The translations under genes were made by a program, and so were the position numbers. Shown one piece after another: positions 26,794 to 37,977 of a stretch of DNA of 64,000 nt. This DNA is from Pacificibacter marinus. Lineage in GTDB: Bacteria > Pseudomonadota > Alphaproteobacteria > Rhodobacterales > Rhodobacteraceae. Each line of letters begins with the position of its first letter. Positions within the stretch are counted from its first letter, which is position 1. Under the pieces are notes generated by a model. The model did no database searches, had not been told where the DNA came from, and saw only the letters and a list, made by a program, of their open reading frames with translations. The stretch covers positions 124,001 through 188,000 of the forward strand of contig NZ_JAHKPK010000018.1 in the NCBI RefSeq assembly GCF_018860665.1, in the 5' to 3' direction.

Positions 26794-27639
26794 TTAGACG
26801 TTTTTGAATTTATCAGAGATTTCAGGCAGAGCTGAGCGCACAGCCTTTTCGCATAAAACCGCCATGTCTTTGCGGTTTGGCACGTCTTTCACGGCGATTG
26901 GATCATGAAACGTGATCTCGATAGATCCCTGCTTGCGGGCTTTCAAAAAGGTGATCAAAGACGGTGCGAACTCCATATCGCCCCACCAGCCGTAAAAGCG
27001 TGGATCAGCCCCCAAGGGCGCAATGTATCGCACTGTAACCGGCTGGATAGAGACCTCATCACGCAATTCTGGCGCGAAAAACGCCGCAAACAACGTGGGT
27101 TTAAACGGCAAAACCCGCAAACCATCGGTCGATGTGCCCTCTGGGAAAAACAACAATTTATGCCCCATGTGCAAACGCGCCTCGAACAGCGCCTTTTGAC
27201 GCCCCGCCTCTTTGCGATCACGCGCGATAAACACTGTGCCACTGGCACGTGCCAAAGGGCCAATACCAGCCCAATTGGCCACCTCGGCTTTCGAGACAAA
27301 AAAAACATTCTGGCAGGCATTCAGCGTAAAAATATCCAACCAAGAGGAATGATTTGCCACCACTGCACCAGGGGCTGACATCGGCGCGCCGGTTGTATGT
27401 AAGGGAATGCCCATAATCCTTAGGGACATCCGCGACACAAAGCGCGGAAAAAACGACGACCAAGGCCTGCGCGCGCCAACACTCAGGCGCTCGATGCCCC
27501 TTGTGAGCATCATCAGCGGTAGGCATACCAATATCAACAGCACGATCGGCGCACCGCGCAAAACGGCCCGCAGCCCGTCGAAACGTTCCCATGGCGGTTC
27601 AACAGGTGGCACGGAACTGTTCCAAAGTGGCGACGTCAT
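26794..27639 (-). CDS. olsA: Lyso-ornithine lipid / 1-acyl-glycerol-3-phosphate acyltransferase (OlsA-like)
   Basis: A 281-residue PlsC-domain acyltransferase with one N-terminal membrane segment (about residues 30-50). The motifs NHSSWLD (HX4D catalytic pair) and FPEGTSTDG are present. OlsA adds the second acyl chain to lyso-ornithine lipid. The start ATG overlaps the olsB stop (ATGA), which is the main reason to prefer OlsA over a general PlsC. Confidence 0.85.
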   Translation of the reverse strand: MTSPLWNSSVPPVEPPWERFDGLRAVLRGAPIVLLILVCLPLMMLTRGIERLSVGARRPWSSFFPRFVSRMSLRIMGIPLHTTGAPMSAPGAVVANHSSWLDIFTLNACQNVFFVSKAEVANWAGIGPLARASGTVFIARDRKEAGRQKALFEARLHMGHKLLFFPEGTSTDGLRVLPFKPTLFAAFFAPELRDEVSIQPVTVRYIAPLGADPRFYGWWGDMEFAPSLITFLKARKQGSIEITFHDPIAVKDVPNRKDMAVLCEKAVRSALPEISDKFKNV

Positions 27640-28415
27640 CTCAGACGCTCGCGCGTATACATGTCCTTTTGGCGTGGCGAAACCTGCGCAATATCCAAAA
27701 TCAAGCACACATCGATGGTGTTAAACGCGTGGTCAATGAAAGCGCCCTCGCCCACAGTTCCCCCCAAACGCAGGTAAGCTTTGATCAGCGCAGGCACCTG
27801 TAGCATGGCTGAGCGTCGGTCGATTTGATCCTCAGGGATCAGATCCATGTTCTGAAATAAGTCATCGGTGGCGCGGACTCGCAATTCTTGCGGCGCAAGG
27901 TGGCGATGATGCAGCAAGGACAGGGGTTCTGCCAGCTTCGTCATGTCTGTGCCGTGAAAAGATGCCACGCCGAACAACACGTCGAACCCGCCTTCAAAGA
28001 CGTATTTCGCAAGGCCAGCCCACATGTGGTATAACGCTGTGCCGCCGCGATATTCTGGGGCCACACAAGACCGACCAAGTTCTAACAGACGTTTGCCTGA
28101 GGCTTTGAGTACGCTCAGATCATATTCGGCCTCTGTATAGAAACCGCCGATTTCAACAGCTTTCTCGCCCGTCAAAAGGCGGTACACCCCAACGCATTGT
28201 TCAAGCGGGTCATCAGAGCGCGATTTATCGATCAACATCAAATGGTCGTAAACGGGATCAAACTTATCCGCCTCGAGCTGAGCCTCATGATCGACCATTG
28301 CGCCGTCAGAGCCAAGCTCTTCGACAAAAACCCTATAACGCAGACGCTGCGCCGCGCGCATATCTTGTGTGCAGGTTGCAAAGCGCAGTTCGAACTTGTG
28401 ATCGAGTTCACTCAT
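27636..28415 (-). CDS. olsB: Ornithine-acyl-ACP N-acyltransferase OlsB
   Basis: A 259-residue GNAT-like acyltransferase that makes lyso-ornithine lipid from ornithine and 3-hydroxyacyl-ACP. Diagnostic features are the N-terminal QRLRYRVFVEELG, FDPVYDHLMLID, GGFYTEAEYDLS and LELGRSCVAPEYRGG. Together with olsA it supplies phosphorus-free ornithine lipids, which many alphaproteobacteria use when phosphate is scarce. This may link to the phosphodiester-scavenging locus later in the window. Confidence 0.92.
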   Translation of the reverse strand: MSELDHKFELRFATCTQDMRAAQRLRYRVFVEELGSDGAMVDHEAQLEADKFDPVYDHLMLIDKSRSDDPLEQCVGVYRLLTGEKAVEIGGFYTEAEYDLSVLKASGKRLLELGRSCVAPEYRGGTALYHMWAGLAKYVFEGGFDVLFGVASFHGTDMTKLAEPLSLLHHRHLAPQELRVRATDDLFQNMDLIPEDQIDRRSAMLQVPALIKAYLRLGGTVGEGAFIDHAFNTIDVCLILDIAQVSPRQKDMYTRERLR

Positions 28416-28586
28416 TGGGGGTCTTTTTTAAAAGGAAGAGGTGGGCGGTTTCTACGGCGTTCGCGGTATCAATGCAACACAGCTTGCCCAAGGAACGCCT
28501 CTATACACCTTTAGGTTGTAAATAAATTCAATACGACGCCCAATAAGAGTGTGGCCCATATCAATGAAACTTTAACCATAACGAGA

Positions 28587-28766
28587 CTAATCAAACACAG
28601 GAAGGAGAGCGACGCGACGGCTATCAATGACAATCTTACCAACCTGTTCGAACATCACCGTCAGTTTGCCATTGATATTGGATTGAACCTGCCCCCTGCC
28701 CCAATCTTCGCAGTTAGGGTGGCGCACGAACTGACCTGGTTCAAGCATAGCATTTAAATCGTCCAT
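28587..28766 (-). CDS. DUF3553 small protein
   Basis: A 59-residue protein, read on the reverse strand from ATG 28764-28766 to TAG 28587-28589. It matches the DUF3553 pattern: EPGQFVRHPNCEDWGRGQVQ, a beta-rich turn with NGKLTVMFEQVGK, and a terminal RVALLPV. AGGAAAG lies about 8 bases upstream. The short SH3-like fold recalls the C-terminal domains of UvrD/PcrA helicases; function unknown. It is head to head with chpT, only 40 bases apart. Confidence 0.82.
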   Translation of the reverse strand: MDDLNAMLEPGQFVRHPNCEDWGRGQVQSNINGKLTVMFEQVGKIVIDSRRVALLPVFD

Positions 28767-28806
28767 CGCAGTACTTTCCTATGTTAGCCCCACTTCAGGA
28801 GACACA

Positions 28807-29406
28807 ATGACCAAAGAATTGACCCGCGACATCGCCGCCATGATCGGTTCTCGAATCTGCCATGATCTTATCAGCCCTGTCGGCGCGATTTCCAATGGCG
28901 TTGAATTGCTTGGCATGTCTAGCGGAAACACCAATCCCGAACTCAGCCTTATCGCGGAAAGCGTTGACAATGCAAACGCCCGTGTAAAGTTTTTTCGGAT
29001 CGCATTCGGTATGGCCTCTCCCAATCAAATGACCGGACGGATGGAGATGTTGACGATCTTGAAGGCTTTGGAAACCGCCCGTTTGAAATACGAGTGGCAA
29101 CCTGAAACGGATATGCTGCGCGATGAAGTGAAACTCGCCTGTTTGATGATGCTGTGTATTGAAACCGCGATGCCGCGAGGCGGAATGATCAAAATCAGTA
29201 ATGATAATGGCCAATGGTGTGTTGATGCGCGTGCCGACCGTCTGGATCCCTCGCCTGACTTGTGGGCGCGATTGGGCGCCACCACCACCGCTGATGGGCT
29301 GAAGCCATCCGAAGTTCAGTTTATTTTGGCCCCGCTACAAGCGGAATTGCTCAACAGACACATCACCGCCCAAACCCAAGAAGGCGTTTTGCGCCTCATA
29401 GCTTAA
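28807..29406 (+). CDS. chpT: Histidine phosphotransferase ChpT
   Basis: A 199-residue phosphotransferase that relays phosphate from the hybrid kinase CckA to CtrA (and CpdR). The phospho-accepting His19 lies in SRICHDLISPVGAISNGVEL. The rest has the degenerate HATPase-like C-terminal domain of ChpT with no ATP-binding G boxes. AGGAG lies 8 bases before the ATG. In Rhodobacterales this pathway controls motility, gene transfer agents and related traits. Confidence 0.9.
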   Translation: MTKELTRDIAAMIGSRICHDLISPVGAISNGVELLGMSSGNTNPELSLIAESVDNANARVKFFRIAFGMASPNQMTGRMEMLTILKALETARLKYEWQPETDMLRDEVKLACLMMLCIETAMPRGGMIKISNDNGQWCVDARADRLDPSPDLWARLGATTTADGLKPSEVQFILAPLQAELLNRHITAQTQEGVLRLIA

Positions 29407-29448
29407 ACCCGTTTGAGTCCCGTGATGTTGTCCTCCCCAAGGTCACAC

Positions 29449-29475
29449 AAAAGGCGCGCCTCTCCGGCGCGCCTT
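29449..29475. terminator. Strong bidirectional terminator
   Basis: The 10-bp stem AAGGCGCGCC/GGCGCGCCTT with a 5-base loop is flanked by A-rich and T-rich ends, between convergent chpT and proA. Confidence 0.85.
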
Positions 29476-29506
29476 CTTTATATCCGTGACCGGTTAGTGT
29501 TTCAGA

Positions 29507-30768
29507 TCACTTGCGCGTCGCGCCGTCCGATGTCACCAAATATTTAAACGAGGTCAACTGCTCAGCGCCCACAGGGCCGCGCGCGTGCATTTTACCTGTT
29601 GAAATGCCGATCTCTCCGCCCATACCAAACTCGCCACCATCCGCGAATTGCGTCGAGGAATTGTGCATCAAAATCGCGCTATCAATCCGCTCAAAGAACT
29701 TGGCGACATTGTCAGCCGTCTCGGAAATGATGCAGTCGGTGTGAGACGACGAATACTGATGGATATGCGCAATTGCGCCATCGATATCGTCAACAACCTT
29801 GGCCGCAATGATGGCATCAGCATATTCACAGCCCCAATCGTCTTGGGTTGCAGGCACGACGCCCGCAATCGATTGCAAGGTCTCGTCACCACGCACTTCG
29901 ATGCCAGCTTTCATCAATGCCTGGATCACATCCACGCCAAGAGTGCCCGCTAAGTCTTTATGAATAAGCAAACATTCTGCCGCGCCACAAATACCAGTGC
30001 GGCGCGCCTTAGCGTTGACCACGACCTCCATCGCCTTTTTGGGATCGCTTGAGGCATCCATGAATACATGCACGATGCCCTCTAAATGCGCAAACACCGG
30101 CACACGCGCTTCGCGTTGCACAAGGCCCACAAGCCCCTTACCGCCGCGCGGCACGATCACGTCGATATAATCTGTCATCGACAGCATTTCACTGACCGCT
30201 GCGCGATCACGGGTTGGCACGCGCTGGATGGCATCCGCAGGCAGGCCTGCTTTGACCAATCCATCGACCAGACAGTCGTGGATCAGACCTGAAGAGTGAA
30301 AACTTTCTGACCCGCCGCGCAAAATCACCGCATTGCCAGCTTTCAAACACAAAGCCCCCGCATCGGCGGTCACATTGGGGCGCGATTCATAGATCACGCC
30401 GATAACGCCCAAAGGCGTGCGCGTACGTTTGATGTGCAAACCAGAGGGCATATCCCATTCGGCAATCACATCGCCGACAGGGTCTTTTTGCTCTGCGATG
30501 GTGCGCAAAGCCTCTTTGATCCCTGCAATGCGATCTTCGGTCAGCAACAACCGATCCAACATCGCATCACTCAGACCTTTGTCCCGACCAAAGGCCATGT
30601 CTTTTTCGTTTGCTGCAAGGATTTCGTCACGGCGGGCCCAAATGGCCTCTGCCGCACCAATCAAGGCCGCCTGTTTGGTTTCGGCCGAAGCATAAGCCAA
30701 GGTCGCTGAAGCTGCTTTGGCCCGTTTGCCGATGTCTTGCATCAGTTCAGTTATGTTAACGTCTTGTG

Positions 30769-30772
<4 letters not shown>
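29507..30772 (-). CDS. proA: Gamma-glutamyl phosphate reductase
   Basis: A 421-residue NADPH-dependent enzyme reducing gamma-glutamyl phosphate to the semialdehyde in proline synthesis. It has the aldehyde dehydrogenase-like fold with [18 protein letters not shown], the catalytic cysteine in [12 protein letters not shown] and the [14 protein letters not shown] region. The ATG overlaps the proB stop by ATGA. Confidence 0.96.
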
Positions 30773-32915
<2,143 letters not shown>

Positions 32916-32950
32916 TCAGATCGAAGACTTAGCCTGCGTTGGCGGCAAAT

Positions 32951-33460
32951 TCAATGTGCCTTATGCGCGTGATAGCGCGTGGGCGTAAGGGTTAAAATGC
33001 GCGTTTTCACCTCTTTATCCCGTGCTTTCGAGAATTTATAGGTGATTTCGCGCGGTTCAAAGCCCAAGGCGGTCAGAATGGCCTTGGAACCCCTGTTGCC
33101 CAGAAAATACGATGAGGCCAGCGTGTCGCCATATTGGCCCATCCAATGGTTGACGACCGCATTGGCCGCCTCAGACATGTATCCTTGACGCCAAAACGGT
33201 TGCCCAAGCCAATAGCCGAATTCGGTAACGACTTCGACACTGCCCATAAATGCGCCAGTGTCGCGCGAAGTAATCGCAAAGCGCCAAGGGTTGCTCACCG
33301 CGCTGATATACCAATGTGCCTCGACAATCGAATAGGGAAAGCTGACGCGCGTCAACCAGCTGCTCACGTCAAGATTGTTGAGCAGGCGCACAAGATCAGG
33401 CGCATCATCGCCCCGAAAAGGGCGCAGGATCAGTCTTTTGGTGGTTAATATTTGGGTCAT
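32951..33460 (-). CDS. GNAT family N-acetyltransferase (RimJ-like)
   Basis: A 169-residue acetyltransferase beginning ILTTKRLILRPFRGDDAPDLVRLL, the typical start of RimJ/RimL-like GNATs. The CoA-binding A/B region is weakly conserved: the expected Q/R-x-x-G-x-G/A site is only partly visible as WRQGYMSEAANAV. The substrate is unknown. It is located between a second GNAT gene and obgE. Confidence 0.8.
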   Translation of the reverse strand: MTQILTTKRLILRPFRGDDAPDLVRLLNNLDVSSWLTRVSFPYSIVEAHWYISAVSNPWRFAITSRDTGAFMGSVEVVTEFGYWLGQPFWRQGYMSEAANAVVNHWMGQYGDTLASSYFLGNRGSKAILTALGFEPREITYKFSKARDKEVKTRILTLTPTRYHAHKAH

Positions 33461-33504
33461 CGGGGTCGTCCTTGATTTTGGCGACCCCGTTTTGGCTCAT
33501 GGGG

Positions 33505-34062
33505 TCAGTCGAGCTTGCACACATAGGTCCATGTCGGGACCCGCGCGCCACGTGAGACACTGAATGTTTCGGCGTCTCCGAGATATTCAAAGCCTGCATT
33601 TGTCACCACGCGGGCCGAGGCTTGGTTGTCTTGGAAAATCTCGGCGAACATGGTTTTGTCCCCCAAAGGATTTGCTGCAACCAGTGCCTTCAGCGCCGAT
33701 GACGCAATGCCAGTGCCCCAAAACGACGGGGCGACCCAAAAGCTGACCTCGGATTGGTCGCGCTCAAGCGGTTTCAACTGCATAACGCCCAGAACTTCGG
33801 ACAGGCCCGCGGCCTCGCCATCGATGATAAAGGTGTGCAATGGCACAGCCGGATCAAGAGATCGCGCGATGAAGGCCTCAGTCGCCCCTGGTGGCAATGG
33901 GTGCGGCAAGGACCGTGACGCGTTCGCCACGCGCTTGTCGCTGGCATAGAGTGACAACAGCCCCACATCAGAGGATTTAGGACCCCGCAACGTAAACCGG
34001 TCAGCCTCAATAGGGTCTTGTGTCACTTTCAAATCGCGAACGATGGTGTGATCTAATTTCAT
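33505..34062 (-). CDS. GNAT family N-acetyltransferase
   Basis: A 185-residue GNAT protein with RFTLRGPKSSDVGLLSLY, the strand VLGVMQLKPL, the CoA-binding loop FWGTGIASSALKALV and the late AEIFQDNQASARVVTNAGFEYLG. The ATG at 34060-34062 has GGAGGAGAG just upstream, so the longer frame is rejected. The pair of GNAT genes beside rpmA may modify ribosomal proteins, but this is inference from location. Confidence 0.82.
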   Translation of the reverse strand: MKLDHTIVRDLKVTQDPIEADRFTLRGPKSSDVGLLSLYASDKRVANASRSLPHPLPPGATEAFIARSLDPAVPLHTFIIDGEAAGLSEVLGVMQLKPLERDQSEVSFWVAPSFWGTGIASSALKALVAANPLGDKTMFAEIFQDNQASARVVTNAGFEYLGDAETFSVSRGARVPTWTYVCKLD

Positions 34063-34218
34063 ATCTCTCCTCCTCGAAGAGTACCTCAAAACAACGCCAC
34101 CCCTCCCAAGGGGCGCCTGCGGCGAAGGACGTTTTCACATAGCCGTATAGCTAAGCAATTTTAACATTCGTTAACGTACTTGGTGTGGCAGGTAAAAAAT
34201 CACAAGCCCCACACAGAA

Positions 34219-34250
34219 AAAGGGACCGGCCCGAAGGCCGATCCCTTGAA
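34219..34250 (-). terminator. Terminator after rpmA
   Basis: On the reverse strand the 12-bp stem AAGGGATCGGCC/GGCCGGTCCCTT (G-U pairs) has a stable TTCG tetraloop and is followed by a T run. It separates rplU-rpmA from the GNAT-obgE-proBA genes. Confidence 0.9.
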
Positions 34251-34271
34251 TTTTAAACCATCAAGGTCGGC

Positions 34272-34541
34272 TTATTCAGCGGCCTCTGCCACTGGAAGCA
34301 CAGAGATGAAAGTCCGTTTTTTCAAGCCCTTGTGAAATTTCACAGCGCCGTCAGTTGTTGCAAAGATTGTGTGGTCTTTGCCAAGGCCAACGCCTTCACC
34401 TGGGTAGAATTTCGTACCGCGCTGACGCACGATGATGTTGCCTGCGATTGCAGACTGACCACCGTAGAGTTTAACGCCGAGACGACGACCAGCTGAGTCG
34501 CGACCGTTGCGGGATGAACCGCCTGCTTTTTTATGTGCCAT
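34272..34541 (-). CDS. rpmA: 50S ribosomal protein L27
   Basis: An 89-residue ribosomal protein near the peptidyl transferase centre. The N terminus [24 protein letters not shown] and [19 protein letters not shown] are diagnostic. It lies 22 bases after rplU. Confidence 0.98.
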   Translation of the reverse strand: MAHKKAGGSSRNGRDSAGRRLGVKLYGGQSAIAGNIIVRQRGTKFYPGEGVGLGKDHTIFATTDGAVKFHKGLKKRTFISVLPVAEAAE

Positions 34542-34563
34542 GGTGTGCTCTCCTTAACTCTAC

Positions 34564-35202
34564 TTACTTCGCCAAAGCTTTGGCTTGATCAATCCAACCT
34601 TCGCGCTCGATACGGCCTTTGAAAGACAGTTTCTCGCCGAATTCTTCAACATCCGCTTCAGTCCAAGCTGCAACTTGAGCAAAGCTTGTCACGCCAGCAG
34701 CGTGCAATTTCTTCTCAAGAGCAGGACCAACGCCTGACAATTGTTTCAGATCGTCTGCGCCAGCGGCTGCAGGGGCAGCTTTCGGAGCAGATTTTTTAGC
34801 AGCCGCAGCTTTTGGAGCAGCAGCTGCGCCAGAACCGTGGGCTTCTTTACGAGCAAGGCTTGCACCGATTGCCGCTTTCACGCCAGATGCGTCTGCACCT
34901 GTTTCAAGGATATCCGTAATACGCAACAATGTAAGCTGCTGACGGTGACCCTTAGTACGCTTGGAAGAGTGCTTACGACGACGCTTAACGAAGTTGATAA
35001 GCTTTTCGCCTTTGATCTGGTCGATCACTTCAGCTTGGACGCCAGCGCCCTCGACCAAAGGGGCACCAACAGTGGAGCCCACCATGAGAATCTCGTTGAA
35101 CTGGATTTTTTCACCAGCAGCGACAGCAAGCTTTTCCACGCGCAAAACGTCACCGCTTTGGACTTTGTATTGCTTACCGCCAGTTTTCAGAACTGCGAAC
35201 AT
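34564..35202 (-). CDS. rplU: 50S ribosomal protein L21 with C-terminal helix-hairpin-helix extension
   Basis: A 212-residue protein, twice the usual L21 length (~103). Residues 1-103 are ordinary L21 (MFAVLKTGGKQYKVQ ... KRRRKHSSKRTKGHRQ). An Ala/Lys/Pro-rich linker (about 118-148) follows. The final ~60 residues form a helix-hairpin-helix-like domain with LSGVGPALEKKLHAAGV and FKGRIEREGWIDQAK. Similar extensions occur in alphaproteobacterial L21 proteins. Their role is unknown; the extra domain resembles DNA/RNA-binding HhH modules. Confidence 0.95.
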   Translation of the reverse strand: MFAVLKTGGKQYKVQSGDVLRVEKLAVAAGEKIQFNEILMVGSTVGAPLVEGAGVQAEVIDQIKGEKLINFVKRRRKHSSKRTKGHRQQLTLLRITDILETGADASGVKAAIGASLARKEAHGSGAAAAPKAAAAKKSAPKAAPAAAGADDLKQLSGVGPALEKKLHAAGVTSFAQVAAWTEADVEEFGEKLSFKGRIEREGWIDQAKALAK

Positions 35203-35490
35203 GCAGTCGTCCTTTCAATATACCCGCGTTTTTTGGTCCCTTTGCCAATCAGTTACCCGATAAGCGCCAGCGTTTGTTACCTCAAACAGCGCGTCCCTCT
35301 GTGGGGACGAGATTATCTAAACCCATTGACTGGGGCCTATCTTGCGACAGGGTTTTCCCAAAACAATAGCGCTCGGTCGTACCGATGGCACGCCAAGTGG
35401 CGCGTGTATCAAGAATCTTATACTATAAGTCAAGCTGCGATTGGCTTTATTGCCGCGCTTATTGCTTAAAAGCGCACAAAGCGCCTTAGA
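35203..35490. other. Leader and promoter region of rplU-rpmA
   Basis: This 288-base gap holds no convincing gene. It must carry the rplU promoter (reverse strand). A weak hairpin at 35468-35486 on the reverse strand (GGCGC-TTT-GTGCGC then TTTT) may end the DUF2059 transcript. Confidence 0.4.
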
Positions 35491-36348
35491 TCACAATTCT
35501 TGCCCATCAAATGTCTGGATCAACAGGGCTGTCCCTGCGCCAAGACCGCGTGCCAGATCGGCATAGACATTATCGAAAGCCGCAAAGACGGCTGTGTTCA
35601 ACGCCCGCCCCGCATCCGATTTACCAAAGGCGATATAGTCATCAAACTCGTCTTCATCAAGCGGCTGATAGGCCAAGGCGGAAAACCCGTAAACCCATTC
35701 CATCACCTGCGCGCGGGCCTCTGGTTCGCCGGCCCAAACCTCGCGCATGATATCCGCCTCACTCAACCCCATACCCTCTTGGGCCCCAGCGCTGAATCCC
35801 CTAAAATAGGCGATGTCAGAATTCATCGCGCCGACGACATTCAACTCGATCAAATCGTTTGAGGTCACATAGTCTTCGATCAATTGCGCGCGCTGACTTT
35901 GAGGGTCCAGCTCTGCCCACATGTCGCCAGCAGCACTCAGCACCGCGTCATCTGTGATCGCTTTGCGCGCATCCAGTTCCAGATCGGCAATTTCGCGCCC
36001 CAGATCGCTTTCATAAAATGCGACGATAGGCGTCAAATCGGTGGCACCAAAAGCTGTTTCCAACTCGATCCGAAAGGCCTCATGCATCGCCTCCTCGTTG
36101 TACAGCTTGGTGATCATACTGTCCCAAGCGTATCGCGGCATTCCAAGGTCGATATCGGGAGTGTCGTCAGCCATGCTGCGCCCCTCCTCCGCCAAAAGTT
36201 CGATCACTTCGGGAAATTTCATTAACGTCATCAGGTGATCAATCGGCGCCGCAGCCAATGGCATGCTTGTCATACAAAACAGCAAGGCCGCCCCCCCAAG
36301 TGAGCGCGCAGAGGTGTCGCCAAACTTCAACGTGATGAGATTGAGCAT
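35491..36348 (-). CDS. DUF2059 exported protein
   Basis: A 285-residue protein with an N-terminal signal sequence ending near LPLAAA (about residue 34). It then shows two DUF2059-like helical repeats, for example AFRIELETAFGATDLTPIVAFYESDLGREI and the later DDYIAFGKSDAGRALNTAVFAAFD, with the shared F-Y/G-x-S-x-x-G-R pattern. It is probably periplasmic. Function unknown. GGGGCGG precedes the ATG. Confidence 0.78.
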   Translation of the reverse strand: MLNLITLKFGDTSARSLGGAALLFCMTSMPLAAAPIDHLMTLMKFPEVIELLAEEGRSMADDTPDIDLGMPRYAWDSMITKLYNEEAMHEAFRIELETAFGATDLTPIVAFYESDLGREIADLELDARKAITDDAVLSAAGDMWAELDPQSQRAQLIEDYVTSNDLIELNVVGAMNSDIAYFRGFSAGAQEGMGLSEADIMREVWAGEPEARAQVMEWVYGFSALAYQPLDEDEFDDYIAFGKSDAGRALNTAVFAAFDNVYADLARGLGAGTALLIQTFDGQEL

Positions 36349-36556
36349 TGCCGCCCCTTTAAAATAAATTCATGACCAACAGTTAAGCAAGCGTGTGACC
36401 ATTTCCAAGTGGCGCGGCTGCATCTTACACAGAACACACACAATAGTGAATCTCATATACGAGGCTGAAGCAAACAAGTTCTAAACACCTCAGACATGCG
36501 AAAACCTCTTGCGCAGAGGTCGCAGCAACGCTAATCACCCGCCACCACACCACCGC

Positions 36557-36646
36557 GGAGAGGTGCCGGAGTGGTCGAACGGGCCGGTTTCGAAAGCCGT
36601 TGTGCCTTTACGGGCACCCAGGGTTCGAATCCCTGTCTCTCCGCCA
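36557..36646 (+). tRNA. tRNA-Ser (anticodon CGA)
   Basis: A 90-base class II tRNA with encoded CCA (36644-36646), a long variable arm and an anticodon loop TTCGAAA giving CGA for codon UCG. The T arm CAGGG-TTCGAAT-CCCTG is perfect. The anticodon stem has a wobble at 31-39 and a likely mismatch at its outer pair. tRNA-Ser genes are frequent integration sites, and the gene content changes downstream of this one. Confidence 0.95.
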
Positions 36647-37046
36647 TTTTTACATTTTTATGTCATTAAATCAGAATTTTAGAATCAAACCTTACGAATA
36701 CCCCGTGAATGAACCCATGAGTTCGACAAGGCGATTTATCCCCTTTTCCGAGCAAGGGGGCTGCCCTCCGGCTACCCTAACCACATGGCAGGCCGGAAAG
36801 CCCCATAGCGGGTCGTGCATCGCGGCCCCTGATAGCCAAACGACGTGCCGTGCTCGTTCATCTAGCTTCGCCTGACCCTCAATCGCTGCAAAGGTCGTCG
36901 CGGGCACGTCTGCGGCCACAAGCGAGGAAACGGGCCGAAGGTTAGCCTTGCTCAGCAAGGACTAAATGGCTGACTTTGACTGGATTCATCGAGGGGTCGA
37001 AGTTAACTCGGCATTTGACACGAGAATTGAAATCGTTAGCATCACC
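36647..37046. other. Non-coding stretch between tRNA-Ser and the TPP riboswitch
   Basis: This 400-base region starts AT-rich, then has a GC-rich ~300-base block (about 36720-36960) unlike the flanks. Open frames on both strands lack ribosome sites and recognisable families. It may be a scar of an integrated element or a decayed gene; no integrase remains and I could not find a repeat of the tRNA 3' end. The thi operon promoter should be near its right end. Confidence 0.4.
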
Positions 37047-37130
37047 CACACAACAGGGGCATCCGACATCAGTCGGGTTGAGACGTACCCTTTGAACCTG
37101 AACCGGCTCATACCGGCGTAGGAAGTTGTT
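37047..37130 (+). promoter_or_regulatory. TPP riboswitch (THI element)
   Basis: The conserved cores AACAGGGGC, GTTGAGAC and CCCTTTGAACCTGAACCGG, then TACCGGCGTAGGAAG, match the thiamine pyrophosphate riboswitch. The closing P1 helix pairs ACAAC (37050-37054) with GTTGT (37125-37129). It lies 59 bases before the thiM start and should shut off the operon when TPP is plentiful, probably at translation since no clear terminator follows. Confidence 0.95.
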
Positions 37131-37188
37131 TTGGACCCTGTGATTTACTGGGCCAGACCGATTCCCTTCGTCTTAGAAAGGGATGCAT

Positions 37189-37977
37189 ATGAACCAACCA
37201 TCACACCACCTGAACGCCATGCGTGCTGCAGCGCCGCTGGTGCAGAACATAACCAATTATGTGGCCATGAATGTGATGGCCAACATCATGCTGGCGGCGG
37301 GGGCGTCGCCTGCCATGGCTCATGCGCGGGGCGAGGCCGCTGAGTTCGTAGGTCTGGCATCCGCACTCAGCATTAACATCGGCACGCTTGATGATGAATG
37401 GGCCGCGTGCATGCATATCGCGGCCCAAACGGCGAGTGAGCTTGGAAAGCCTTGGGTTTTGGATCCAGTTGCCGTGGGCGCAACAGCGTTGAGGCGTGAC
37501 CTTGGCGCGCGCTTACTGGCATTGGGGCCAACCGTCATCCGTGGGAATGCGTCTGAAATTCTCGCCTTGTCGGGCGCGGCAGCACGAGGGCGTGGTGCCG
37601 ATTCTGCCGATCCTGTCTTTGCCGCCGAGGCTGCTGCGCGCGATCTTGCGAGGCGCACAAACGCCGTTGTGGCGGTGACCGGAGAGGTCGATTTCGTCAC
37701 GGATGGCACCCAGTCTGCGCGCATAACCAACGGTGATGCGATGATGCCCCGCATCACGGCTTTGGGGTGTTCACTGACGGGCATTGTGGCCGCGTTTTGC
37801 GCCGTTTCCCCGCCCTTTGAGGCAACAGTTGCCGCATTGGCCTATTATGGTGCTGCCGGCGAAGTGGCGGCGCAAACCGCTTGTGGTCCTGGTCGTTTTC
37901 AGGTGGCGTTTATAGATGCCTTGTTCGCTATGACCGGCGAGGCGCTGGACGCGGCGGCGCGGATCGAAGCAGCATGA
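37189..37977 (+). CDS. thiM: Hydroxyethylthiazole kinase
   Basis: A 262-residue ribokinase-like enzyme phosphorylating the thiazole alcohol in thiamine salvage. The motifs are PLVQNITNYVAMNVMANIMLAAGASPAM, PWVLDPVAVGAT, GNASEILAL and the catalytic ITALGCSLTGIVAAF; the cysteine next to the glycine-rich site is typical. The ATG at 37189 is better placed than 37183 relative to AAAGGGA. The first gene after the riboswitch. Confidence 0.95.
   Translation: MNQPSHHLNAMRAAAPLVQNITNYVAMNVMANIMLAAGASPAMAHARGEAAEFVGLASALSINIGTLDDEWAACMHIAAQTASELGKPWVLDPVAVGATALRRDLGARLLALGPTVIRGNASEILALSGAAARGRGADSADPVFAAEAAARDLARRTNAVVAVTGEVDFVTDGTQSARITNGDAMMPRITALGCSLTGIVAAFCAVSPPFEATVAALAYYGAAGEVAAQTACGPGRFQVAFIDALFAMTGEALDAAARIEAA

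Noticed and set aside
28551-28757. A 68-codon forward frame
   Set aside because: It is the shadow of the reverse-strand DUF3553 gene, which has the conserved family pattern and a ribosome site.
36692-36958. An 88-codon reverse frame downstream of tRNA-Ser
   Set aside because: It begins at TTG without a ribosome site and matches no family I recognise; kept only as part of the unexplained GC-rich block.
36966-37121. A 51-codon forward frame after the tRNA-Ser
   Set aside because: It runs through the conserved core of the TPP riboswitch and has no ribosome site, so it is not a gene.
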